Shown: positions 1 to 8,224 of the stretch, piece by piece
Layout of the letters: the number at the start of each line of letters is the position of its first letter
Position numbering within the stretch: the stretch's first letter is position 1
Assembly: GCA_019410445.1 (NCBI GenBank)
Contig: DXSO01000020.1
Location: 1-20,474, forward strand
Direction: 5' to 3'
Length of the DNA: 20,474 bases
Source of the DNA: Sutterella sp.
GTDB lineage: Bacteria > Pseudomonadota > Gammaproteobacteria > Burkholderiales > Burkholderiaceae_F
Program-made: the position numbers and the translations under genes
The notes under the pieces: model-generated
Database searches by the model: none
What the model saw: only the letters and a program-made list of their open reading frames with translations
What the model was told of the DNA's origin: nothing

Positions 1-99
1 CCCTGAGAAGGGGTCAAAATTTTCTAAAAAATTTTTCACTTAAAACCGCTTTTGATAGCATTTCCGTTGCTCTCAACCTATTTTTTCCTAGGTCTTCTT

Positions 100-594
100 A
101 TGGCTCTTCGTTTGCCCACTCCTGTCTTTGAACACAAAATCGTTTCTTTTGAAGAACTCGCAAAGCGAAGTGCTCAGCTCCCTAAACCAACTGTCATGAC
201 TAACGGTGTTTTTGATATCTTGCACCGCGGCCATGTCACCTATCTTTCCCAAGCCCGGGAATTGGGAGCGAGCTTAATCGTTGCCGTCAACTCTGATGCA
301 TCCGTAAAAATGCTCGGCAAAGGAGATGATCGGCCAATCAACACACAAGCTGACCGCGCTGCGGTACTCGCAGCTCTCGGTTCAGTTGATCTTGTGGTCA
401 TTTTTGAAGACAAAGTTCCTCTCAAAGTCATCGAAGAAGCGCATCCCGACATCTATGTCAAAGGCGGCGACTATCGTATTGAAGACTTACCTGAAGCAAA
501 ACTGGTATCTACATGGGGCGGAAAAACGTTCACCGTAGAATTTGAGCACCAGCGATCAACCACGGCTCTTTTGAAAAAAGTACGTGCATGCTGA
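100..594 (+). CDS. rfaE2: D-glycero-beta-D-manno-heptose 1-phosphate adenylyltransferase (RfaE2/HldE C-terminal type)
   Basis: Cytosolic nucleotidyltransferase that transfers AMP from ATP to heptose 1-phosphate, giving the ADP-heptose precursor of LPS inner core. The 164-residue protein is the stand-alone form of the C-terminal domain of bifunctional HldE. Visible motifs: TNGVFDILHRGH with the catalytic HxGH at H42-H45, a YVKGGDY segment, and a QRSTTALL segment near the C terminus, all typical of the cytidylyltransferase-like RfaE2 family. I chose the ATG at 100 (MALRLPTP) because it gives the usual family length and has AGG about 7 bases upstream; a TTG at 52 in the same frame would add a hydrophobic 16-residue stretch that the family lacks. 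The kinase domain (RfaE1) is not in the window. The gene converges on galU, another sugar-nucleotide gene. I see no terminator of its own. Confidence 0.92.
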   Translation: MALRLPTPVFEHKIVSFEELAKRSAQLPKPTVMTNGVFDILHRGHVTYLSQARELGASLIVAVNSDASVKMLGKGDDRPINTQADRAAVLAALGSVDLVVIFEDKVPLKVIEEAHPDIYVKGGDYRIEDLPEAKLVSTWGGKTFTVEFEHQRSTTALLKKVRAC

Positions 595-623
595 GAACTC
601 TCGAATTACCTCCCCCTGTTTGC

Positions 624-662
624 AAAAAAACCGCCGGTTCTCCTCAGTGAGACTCCGGCGGT
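624..662 (-). terminator. Intrinsic terminator of galU
   Basis: Read on the - strand, an 8-bp perfect stem (ACCGCCGG with CCGGCGGT, 630-637 and 655-662) is followed directly by seven T residues (complement of the A run at 624-630). The 17-base loop can form an inner TCTC/GAGA pairing. There is no T run on the + strand side, so it serves galU, not rfaE2. Confidence 0.85.
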
Positions 663-671
663 CAGATACCT

Positions 672-697
672 GCGCTTCCATCCTAAGATGGAAGCGC
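672..697 (-). other. Perfect 11-bp stem-loop in the galU 3' untranslated region
   Basis: GCGCTTCCATC (672-682) and GATGGAAGCGC (687-697) are exact reverse complements around a 4-base loop. It lies between the galU stop codon and the galU terminator. It has no T run on either strand, so it is not itself an intrinsic terminator. It may protect the mRNA 3' end or belong to a processed 3'-UTR RNA. Confidence 0.7.
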
Positions 698-720
698 CAT
701 ATACAAATAAGCGCAGTCGA

Positions 721-1560
721 TTAAACAAATTCATACCCAGCCAAGCGAGCATAATGTGCCGTCGCCGACAAAAAGCCCTGTTTGCTACCACAGTCAAAGC
801 GACGTCCCTCAAATCGATGAGCGTAAGTTTTTCCCTGTCCCAGCAAGGAAGCAATAGCATCTGTAAGCTGTATTTCACCGCCAACACCACGCTCTACGCT
901 CTCAAGTGCCGTAAAAATTTCTGGCTCTAGCACGTATCGACCGATAACAGCTAATGTCGACGGTGCATTCTCCGGCTTCGGCTTTTCAACCATAGCTCGC
1001 ACGCAACTCGTCTGCTTTAGTTCATCATCAACACCAACAATGCCGTACTTACTGGTCTCTTTTTGCTCCACATTCTGAACAGCCAAAACACTGCCACCAC
1101 CCATTTCACCTCGTGCCGCAATTAGTTGCCCCAAAGCAGGCTGTTGAGCATAAATCAGATCGTCGGCCAAAATGACGCCAAAAGGCTCATCCCCAACAAC
1201 CGGCCGGGCACACATCACAGCGTGTCCGAGTCCGAGTGGCTCTGGCTGACGAATGAAAATAAAGTTCACGCCGCGAGGCGTTACAGAATGGACCAAATCA
1301 AGCAATTCATACTTGCCTTTGGCTGTCAGATCTGCCTCTAATTCCGGGCTCTTGTCAAAATGATCCTCGATGGCACGCTTGTAACGACCTGTGATGAAGA
1401 TCATATCGGTAATACCTGCCGCCGCAGCTTCTTCCACGGCATACTGAATCAGTGGCTTATCAACAACAGGAAGCATTTCCTTGGGCATCGCCTTGGTTGC
1501 GGGCAGAAATCGAGTTCCCATTCCTGCGACCGGGAAGACAACCTTACGAACGGGTTTCAT
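721..1560 (-). CDS. galU: UTP--glucose-1-phosphate uridylyltransferase
   Basis: Makes UDP-glucose and pyrophosphate from UTP and glucose 1-phosphate in the cytosol; the product feeds LPS, capsule and glycan synthesis. The 279-residue protein shows the nucleotidyltransferase signature FPVAGMGTRFLP at residues 9-20 followed by ATKAMPKEMLPVVDKP, the GLGHAV segment, ILADDL (metal/nucleotide region), VEKPKPE, GGEIQLTDAI and FDCGSKQGF, in the order found in bacterial GalU. Length is normal for the family. On the - strand the ATG is preceded by TTGAGGATATAAGTT, so a GAGGA ribosome site sits about 9 bases upstream. It is divergent from apaH and convergent with rfaE2. A perfect hairpin and then a strong terminator follow its stop. 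Confidence 0.97.
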   Translation of the reverse strand: MKPVRKVVFPVAGMGTRFLPATKAMPKEMLPVVDKPLIQYAVEEAAAAGITDMIFITGRYKRAIEDHFDKSPELEADLTAKGKYELLDLVHSVTPRGVNFIFIRQPEPLGLGHAVMCARPVVGDEPFGVILADDLIYAQQPALGQLIAARGEMGGGSVLAVQNVEQKETSKYGIVGVDDELKQTSCVRAMVEKPKPENAPSTLAVIGRYVLEPEIFTALESVERGVGGEIQLTDAIASLLGQGKTYAHRFEGRRFDCGSKQGFLSATAHYARLAGYEFV

Positions 1561-1648
1561 AACTTATATCCTCAAAAAAGCGACTCACAAACTCTCGAAT
1601 CTCGACTCGAAGAAGAAGGTGTCCGTACGTTGACGAATGAAAGCCGCA

Positions 1649-1674
1649 GTTAGAATCTGACTCGAAATTCTAAC
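1649..1674. promoter_or_regulatory. Inverted repeat upstream of apaH (possible operator or 5'-UTR hairpin)
   Basis: GTTAGAAT (1649-1656) and ATTCTAAC (1667-1674) are exact inverted 8-mers separated by 10 bases, 13 bases before the apaH ATG. The left arm contains TAGAAT (1651-1656), a 5-of-6 match to a -10 box, with TTGACG at 1630-1635 as a possible -35 at a short 15-base spacing. This could be a regulator site over the apaH promoter or, if transcribed, a hairpin near a start that has no clear Shine-Dalgarno. Both roles are inferred. Confidence 0.4.
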
Positions 1675-1687
1675 CAATACCATCACC

Positions 1688-2494
1688 ATGTCTGAACCGA
1701 TTTATGCTGTCGGAGATCTTCAAGGCTGTCTGGAGAGCTTCGATGAACTGCTCGATATCCTTGATAAGGATGCCTCTTTCGTTTTTGTCGGCGACATCGT
1801 CAATCGAGGCCCTTCTTCACTCGCAACACTTCGCCGAGTAAAAGCTCTCGATGAATCAGGCCGCTGTCAGGCTGTCCTACTGGGCAATCACGACCTACAC
1901 CTTCTTGCTGTTGCAGCTGGCGCAGGAAAACAACATCGCAGCGACACCATTGGAGAAATCCTGAAAGCTCCTGACTGTAAGGAATTACTGCACTGGCTGC
2001 GTCACCGTCCGTTAATGCATGAAACCACTGACACAATCTTCGTTCACGCCGGAATCTCTCCTGCTTGGACGCTTGAGCAAGCCCGCGGTTATGCTGCGGA
2101 AGTTTCCGAAGCTCTGAAAAGCAAACACTGGAAAAAATACCTGCAGGGAATGTACGGTGACGACACGGACACTCTCAATTCAGGACCTGCACGCATGCGA
2201 GCCATTCTTAACGCATTCACACGCATGCGCTACGTCCATAAAGATGGTTCTCTTGAATTCAAAGCCAAGATGAATCCTCGCGAAACACCTGACCTTATCC
2301 CGTGGTTTGATTATCCCCGACATTTTGAAAAAACCGTCTGTTTCGGTCATTGGTCAACGCTAGGCTTGGTAATGCGCCAAGATACTATTGCAATTGACAC
2401 TGGCTGTCTGTGGGGAGGTCAACTCTCTTGCGTTCGACTCCCCGATCGGCGTTTGTGGCAAATCCAATGTCCTCAATGGGCTGCACCTTGCTGA
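1688..2494 (+). CDS. apaH: Symmetrical bis(5'-nucleosyl)-tetraphosphatase (diadenosine tetraphosphatase)
   Basis: Metallophosphatase that cleaves Ap4A to two ADP; in other bacteria it also removes Np4 caps from RNA 5' ends. The 268-residue protein has the calcineurin-type phosphoesterase motifs in order: AVGDLQGC (residues 7-14; GDxxG), FVGDIVNRGP, LLGNHDLHLLAVAAG (GNHD), FVHAGI, NAFTRMR, and FGHWSTLG near the end followed by IDTGCLWGG. Length is slightly below the 280 of the E. coli enzyme. No clear ribosome binding site precedes the ATG. It is divergent from galU, and its stop is 49 bases before the uvrA start, so cotranscription with uvrA is plausible. The inverted repeat at 1649-1674 may control it. 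Confidence 0.95.
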   Translation: MSEPIYAVGDLQGCLESFDELLDILDKDASFVFVGDIVNRGPSSLATLRRVKALDESGRCQAVLLGNHDLHLLAVAAGAGKQHRSDTIGEILKAPDCKELLHWLRHRPLMHETTDTIFVHAGISPAWTLEQARGYAAEVSEALKSKHWKKYLQGMYGDDTDTLNSGPARMRAILNAFTRMRYVHKDGSLEFKAKMNPRETPDLIPWFDYPRHFEKTVCFGHWSTLGLVMRQDTIAIDTGCLWGGQLSCVRLPDRRLWQIQCPQWAAPC

Positions 2495-2543
2495 GCTGAA
2501 TCTCACGTTTTTGTCATGCTCTTGCAGTAAAGGGCTTTTACTT

Positions 2544-5500
2544 ATGCAGAAAACCAACGACAAATCCGATATCAGTCCCATCCGAATCCGCGGTGCCCGG
2601 CAAAACAACCTGCGCAATCTGGATTTGGATATCAAACCAGGCACTATGACTGTCATCACAGGGCCGTCCGGATCAGGTAAAAGCTCTCTTGCCTACGACA
2701 CCCTCTATGCCGAAGGTCAGCGTCGCTATGTCGAAACATTCAGCGCTTATGCCCGACAGTTTTTAGAGCGCTGCGACCGTCCCCTTGTCGATAAGATTGA
2801 CGGCGTTCCTCCTTCGATCGCCATCAATCAAGCCAACAGCGTCAAGACCTCTCGCTCGACAGTTGGCACAATGACGGAGATCAACGATTGTCTCAAACTC
2901 ATCTTTGCTCGAAGTGCGAATCTATTCTGCGGAAATTGTTGCACTCCGGTCAGAGAACACAGCGCCGTCGATATCGCCCGGGAAATTATGACCTGGGCTC
3001 AAACACTAGGACAGTCTCGACTCAATATCTGCTTTTCCGTACTTGTTCCTGAAAAACTCGACCCAGAAATTATTCTGAGTGGACTGTCGGCTCAAGGATT
3101 CACACATGTCATTAACGAGGAGACTTTATCCAACGGCAACAAGCGTCTATGGATCGCCGTTGATCGAGTTCGCGCGTCTCGATTGAGCCAATCTCGTACA
3201 GTTGAAGCCGTCGAAAAAGCTCTCGAACACAGCAAAGATCGAATCCTTAGCGTCTTTGCGTCCGATGAGAAAGGAACTTCTACCGTTCGCCGTTGGGTAA
3301 CCGATCTGACTTGTCCTGTCTGCATGCGGCATTACGCAGCAGCTTCGCCCTCTCGATTTTCTTTTAACTCTGCTCTAGGTGCCTGCTCAACTTGCCGAGG
3401 ATTCGGTCGAATCATCGGAATTGACTATTCACTTGTTATTCCTGATGAACTTATCTCGCTTAGACAAGGCGCAATCAAACCATTTCGCACAGCCTCGGGC
3501 TCAGAATGTCAACGCGATCTCGAACGATGGGCCATCAGACGCGGAATTCCACTTGACATCGCATGGAAAGAGTTGACTCCGGAACAGAAGCATTGGGTAA
3601 TTTACGGAGACAAGGAATACAACGGCAAAAATTGGAAAACGCAGTGGTACGGCGTAAAAGCCTATTTCGACATGCTGGAATCAAAAAGCTACAAGATGCA
3701 CATTCGTGTGCAGCTTGCCAATTACCGCGGCTACGCTCTTTGCCCGGATTGTCAAGGAGCTCGTTTGACCGGCGAAAGTGTCTTGTGGCGTCTCGGATCT
3801 AAACAAGCTGCAGATGCCGCCCTGCTGCCTAAAAAGGGAACCTACAAACGATTCCGCCCTCGCGGATTAGGCCTGCAAGCTCAAGAGTCCTTTGACCATT
3901 TACCAGGACTCTCGCTTCCTGACTTGATGAATTTGTCAGTATCTGACGTCAAGCGATTCTTCCAAACGTTCTTATCAGAACCGCTTGATGAAGCCTCCCG
4001 CATGGTCGCCGAAGAAATCAACACGCGTCTCAATTATCTTATTGATGTCGGTCTAGGCTATCTGACTCTCGGTCGTCAGAGCCGGACGCTATCAGGCGGA
4101 GAAGTACAGCGCGTAAATCTCACCACGGCATTGGGCACTAATCTGACCGATACTCTTTTTGTTTTGGACGAACCGTCCGTAGGCTTGCATCCTCGAGATA
4201 TGGATCGAGTCAACAGCATCATGAACCGCCTTAAAAGCGGCGGCAATACTCTCGTCGTTGTCGAACACGACCCTCAGGTCATGACTGCTGCAGACCGCAT
4301 TATCGACATGGGACCTGGTGCAGGCACTAACGGAGGCGAAATCATCTGTGACGGAACCCCCGAAGAAATTCGCCAGTCCAATTCGCTCACTGGACTATAT
4401 CTACAAGGCAAACTCCGTTCAATGCCGGATGAACCTAAAAAGAAACCGGAGCAGTTTTTAGGTTTTCTATCAATCGACGGAGCATGTGCCCACAATCTGA
4501 AAAACATCTCCGTACAGTTGCCCATCGGAGCCTTTACAGCTCTTACTGGCGTTTCTGGTTCTGGCAAATCAACGCTAGCCAACGATGTCATCGTGCCTGC
4601 TATCGAATATCTGCACAAAACCAACAAAGACAACTCCCCGAAAGTCTTCTCTTCAGTGCAATGTTCCTGTTCAATTGGAGATGTCATTTACGTCAGTCAA
4701 GCAGAAATCGGCAAAACAAGCCGTGGAAATCCTGCATCTTATTGCGGCGTCTTCACCGATATTCGCCAATTGTTCGCTTCAACCCAACAAGCAAAAGATC
4801 GTGGCTATACACCAGGAACTTTTAGTTTTAACTCGGGAACTGGGCGTTGTCCAAGTTGCCAAGGTGCAGGTTTTGAACGCGTTGAAATGCAGTTTTTGAG
4901 CGACGTTTTATTGCGCTGCTCTGACTGTAACGGTACGCGTTACCGTGCAGACACCCTCGAAGTTAAACTCAATTATCTAGGACGAGGAGCCGTTAGCATC
5001 GCTGATGTACTGGAAATGACAGTACGCCAGGCACACGATTATTTTCTTGGCCACCGATCCATTGAACGGGCGCTCAACAGTCTCATTGATGTTGGGTTGG
5101 ATTACATCAAACTTGGGCAACCTCTTTCAACGCTTTCCGGTGGCGAAGCTCAGCGATTAAAACTTGCTCAGATCCTTGCCGAGACTAATAACGGACTACA
5201 CCGCCGTCAGGTATACATCTTTGATGAACCCACTACAGGACTGCACTTTGACGATATTAGAAAACTTTTGAAAGTCTTTCGACACCTTGTAAGTCAGGAG
5301 CAAACGGTACTTGTCATCGAACACAATCTGGATGTCATTTCTGCTGCCGACTGGATCATTGATCTCGGTCCCGAAGGTGGCGATGAAGGCGGTCAAATTG
5401 TCGCCGAAATGCCCCCTGAAGAACTCAGAAAAAACTCGTCCAGCTACACGGGCAAAGCACTAGCTGCCTACGCCAAAATGATTGGCGAAAACAGCGTTCC

Positions 5501-8216
5501 AATGACGGGAATTTTTACGCAACCCAATGCATGCTCTCAGAGCCAACCTGGTCGTTCACTGCAAAGTATTTGGAAGGGCGCACACCAAGGAGATCTGGGA
5601 ATTTTCGGCGCTCGAGAACACAATCTCAAAAATATCGACGTCGTTATTCCCAAACGACGCTTGACTGCGGTCACCGGCGTGTCTGGCTCCGGCAAATCAA
5701 CACTGGCTTTTGGTATTGTTTTTTCCGAAGGGCAACGACGTTATTTGGAAAGCCTCAACGCCTACGCTCGTTCAATCACTCAACCGCCCCCCAAAGCCGA
5801 TGTTGAAAGTATCCGAGGCATCGCACCAACAGTGGCCATTGAACAGCGCACAAGCAGAGGAGGACGCAAGTCAACGGTTGCCACAATCACAGAAATTCAA
5901 CATTTTCTGCGTTTGCTCTACGTCAAACTCGGCACACAGTACTGTCCGAAATGCGGTTCCTTGGTCTCCGAACAAACACAAGAGCAAATTCTTGCGCACA
6001 TCATGAAGACATATCGCGGTCAGCGTATCACGTTGATGGCGCCAGTCGTTGTTGCTCGCAAAGGTACCTACCAAGAAATTGCGCAATGGGCTCAGTCTAA
6101 ACTCAATGCTTCTCACGTTCGAGTCGATGGTCTTTGGGTCAATACAGCGCCCTTTCCTTTGCTGTCGCGCTACAAAGAACACACTATCGAGGCTCCCACC
6201 GGAACCTTCGTTGTTACTCCAAAAGCCGAAAATGACATCACGCAAGCTTTGGCTGCCGCGCTTTTCCACGGACACGGTCTGGTTTGCGTTGCCAGCGGCA
6301 TGAATGCCGCCCCATCATCTTCGGCCACTGACTTTGATAGCGCCCCTTCGAGCAACCGGGTGGAAATTCTGTCTACAAAACGCGCCTGCCCAATCTGCGC
6401 CACCAGTTTTCCTGAACCCGATCCTCGGCTTTTCTCCTACAACAATAAAATGGGTTGGTGTCCTCAATGTCTCGGAACTGGCCGCCTTGGCATTGAGTCA
6501 GACGAATCGGCACCGAATGAAGACGAGGAAGCTCTCAACGCATCCATTTGTCCAACTTGTCACGGTGCCCGTCTCAACTCCATAGCATTGTCCGTGAAGT
6601 TTCAAGGACGATCCATTGCACAAACAACGTCTATGTCCGTTGATAATGCTCTGCAATGCATGCGCTCAATTAAATTGAAAGGACGCGAAGCGGCTATCGG
6701 CGAGGATGCCGTCAAAGAAATCATTTCTCGGTTGGAATTTTTACAAAAAGTCGGGTTGGGTTACCTCAGTCTGGACCGAGACGCTCCTTCACTTTCCGGT
6801 GGCGAAGCTCAACGCATTCGGCTAGCAGCGCAGATCGGCAGCACATTGCAGGGAGTTTGCTATGTGCTCGATGAGCCGACTATCGGACTGCACGCTCGCG
6901 ACAACGCTCGTCTTGTTGACATGCTCACCGAACTAAAAAATAAAGGGAACACAGTCATTGTTGTCGAGCATGATGAAGAGTTAATCAGAAGAGCCGACCA
7001 CATCATTGACATTGGTCCAGGAGCCGGCAGTCGTGGCGGCGAACTCATCGAAGAAGGCACACTGGAACAGATCTGCGCCAACGAGCGCAGTCTTACCGGT
7101 CGCATGCTTAGATCCCCTTTGGTTCACTCAGGCAAAGCTCGTCGTCCCGTCAAGGAAGACACTCCCAAACTCACCGTTCGCAAAGCGACTCTGCACAACC
7201 TCAAGGAGATCACTGTCGACTTTCCGCTTGGCCGTCTTGTCGCGGTCACTGGTGTTTCAGGGTCCGGCAAATCAACGCTTGTACGAGACGTTTTACGCAA
7301 TTCGCTACAGGCAAAGCTTGCTGACGAAAAAGCCACTTGCACTGGATGCGAAAATATCATCTGGCCATCAGAAGCCAACCTTGGTCGCGTACTTGAGGTC
7401 GATCAGACACCAATCGGAAAAACATCGCGTTCGTGTCCAGCTACCTATGTGGAATTTTTCAATCACATCCGTGACCTATATGCACAAACTCCCGAAGCTC
7501 AAGCTCGCGGATACAAGCCCACACGCTTTTCTTTCAACACAGCCGAGGGACGCTGCCCTGTGTGTGAAGGACAAGGACAGATAAGCGTAGAAATGAGCTT
7601 TCTACCCAACGTGAAAATGACGTGTGAAGCATGTGCCGGCATGCGTTTTGATGAAGAAACCCTTGCCGTAAAGTGGATGCAGAAAAGCATCGGAGAAATT
7701 CTCAATTTAAGCGTTGATGATGCCCTTGATCTCTTTGCCAATCGTCCAAAAATCGCTCGTCCTCTGGAACTTCTTCAGGCTGTTGGACTCGGGTACCTGC
7801 GTCTGGGACAGCCATCTTCAACACTTTCCGGCGGAGAAGCTCAACGCATAAAACTAGTCACAGAGCTTTCCAAAGCCTATGGACAACTCCACACGCGCCG
7901 TACGGCTCACACCTTCTATATTTTGGATGAACCCACGGTCGGACTTCATATGGCCGATGTCGAAAAACTCATCAACGTATTGCACGCTTTGGTTGAAGCT
8001 GGCAATACGGTTGTTGTTATTGAGCACAATCTGGATGTGATTGCTGAAGCCGACTGGGTCATTGACCTTGGTCCTGAAGGTGGTCCTGACGGAGGCTCCA
8101 TCACAGATCAGGGCGAACCAAGAACTATTTGCAAGCGGAAAACACCAACCGCCGTTGCCCTTAAAGCGTTTCTGGAAAAACACTCAAAAAACATCCATCA
8201 AGAAAAAGGAAACTAA
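2544..8216 (+). CDS. uvrA: Double-length UvrA: two fused UvrA-type ABC ATPases, excinuclease subunit A family
   Basis: 1,890 residues, about twice an ordinary UvrA (about 940), arranged as two tandem UvrA copies. UvrA is the damage-recognition ATPase of nucleotide excision repair and normally works as a homodimer with UvrB. Walker A motifs begin near residues 40 (GPSGSGKS), 669, 1045 and 1570 (each GVSGSGKS); LSGGE signatures near 516, 864, 1417 and 1761; each has a DEP Walker B and an EH switch. Copy 1 spans about 1-1000, copy 2 about 1020-1880. Both keep the EGQRRYxE segment and CxxC zinc pairs. Copy 2 has only 26 residues between C1309 and C1336 where copy 1 has 115 (C284 to C400). Start: ATG at 2544 with AAAGGG about 10 bases upstream; an in-frame start at 2388 lies inside apaH and gives an extra N terminus unlike UvrA. 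Long fused UvrA proteins occur in some Burkholderiales as far as I recall. Whether this is the cell's only UvrA cannot be told here. Confidence 0.93.
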   Translation: MQKTNDKSDISPIRIRGARQNNLRNLDLDIKPGTMTVITGPSGSGKSSLAYDTLYAEGQRRYVETFSAYARQFLERCDRPLVDKIDGVPPSIAINQANSVKTSRSTVGTMTEINDCLKLIFARSANLFCGNCCTPVREHSAVDIAREIMTWAQTLGQSRLNICFSVLVPEKLDPEIILSGLSAQGFTHVINEETLSNGNKRLWIAVDRVRASRLSQSRTVEAVEKALEHSKDRILSVFASDEKGTSTVRRWVTDLTCPVCMRHYAAASPSRFSFNSALGACSTCRGFGRIIGIDYSLVIPDELISLRQGAIKPFRTASGSECQRDLERWAIRRGIPLDIAWKELTPEQKHWVIYGDKEYNGKNWKTQWYGVKAYFDMLESKSYKMHIRVQLANYRGYALCPDCQGARLTGESVLWRLGSKQAADAALLPKKGTYKRFRPRGLGLQAQESFDHLPGLSLPDLMNLSVSDVKRFFQTFLSEPLDEASRMVAEEINTRLNYLIDVGLGYLTLGRQSRTLSGGEVQRVNLTTALGTNLTDTLFVLDEPSVGLHPRDMDRVNSIMNRLKSGGNTLVVVEHDPQVMTAADRIIDMGPGAGTNGGEIICDGTPEEIRQSNSLTGLYLQGKLRSMPDEPKKKPEQFLGFLSIDGACAHNLKNISVQLPIGAFTALTGVSGSGKSTLANDVIVPAIEYLHKTNKDNSPKVFSSVQCSCSIGDVIYVSQAEIGKTSRGNPASYCGVFTDIRQLFASTQQAKDRGYTPGTFSFNSGTGRCPSCQGAGFERVEMQFLSDVLLRCSDCNGTRYRADTLEVKLNYLGRGAVSIADVLEMTVRQAHDYFLGHRSIERALNSLIDVGLDYIKLGQPLSTLSGGEAQRLKLAQILAETNNGLHRRQVYIFDEPTTGLHFDDIRKLLKVFRHLVSQEQTVLVIEHNLDVISAADWIIDLGPEGGDEGGQIVAEMPPEELRKNSSSYTGKALAAYAKMIGENSVPMTGIFTQPNACSQSQPGRSLQSIWKGAHQGDLGIFGAREHNLKNIDVVIPKRRLTAVTGVSGSGKSTLAFGIVFSEGQRRYLESLNAYARSITQPPPKADVESIRGIAPTVAIEQRTSRGGRKSTVATITEIQHFLRLLYVKLGTQYCPKCGSLVSEQTQEQILAHIMKTYRGQRITLMAPVVVARKGTYQEIAQWAQSKLNASHVRVDGLWVNTAPFPLLSRYKEHTIEAPTGTFVVTPKAENDITQALAAALFHGHGLVCVASGMNAAPSSSATDFDSAPSSNRVEILSTKRACPICATSFPEPDPRLFSYNNKMGWCPQCLGTGRLGIESDESAPNEDEEALNASICPTCHGARLNSIALSVKFQGRSIAQTTSMSVDNALQCMRSIKLKGREAAIGEDAVKEIISRLEFLQKVGLGYLSLDRDAPSLSGGEAQRIRLAAQIGSTLQGVCYVLDEPTIGLHARDNARLVDMLTELKNKGNTVIVVEHDEELIRRADHIIDIGPGAGSRGGELIEEGTLEQICANERSLTGRMLRSPLVHSGKARRPVKEDTPKLTVRKATLHNLKEITVDFPLGRLVAVTGVSGSGKSTLVRDVLRNSLQAKLADEKATCTGCENIIWPSEANLGRVLEVDQTPIGKTSRSCPATYVEFFNHIRDLYAQTPEAQARGYKPTRFSFNTAEGRCPVCEGQGQISVEMSFLPNVKMTCEACAGMRFDEETLAVKWMQKSIGEILNLSVDDALDLFANRPKIARPLELLQAVGLGYLRLGQPSSTLSGGEAQRIKLVTELSKAYGQLHTRRTAHTFYILDEPTVGLHMADVEKLINVLHALVEAGNTVVVIEHNLDVIAEADWVIDLGPEGGPDGGSITDQGEPRTICKRKTPTAVALKAFLEKHSKNIHQEKGN

Positions 8217-8224
8217 TCCACGCC

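Noticed and set aside
1..51. CCC-TGAGAA-GGG pattern followed by AT-rich sequence at the left edge, like the end of a terminator
   Set aside because: The 5' arm would be cut by the window edge and the visible pairing is only three bases, so it cannot be supported.
2388..2543. N-terminal extension of the uvrA frame starting inside apaH
   Set aside because: It overlaps apaH in another frame, does not resemble UvrA, and the ATG at 2544 with AAAGGG upstream begins exactly before the conserved region.
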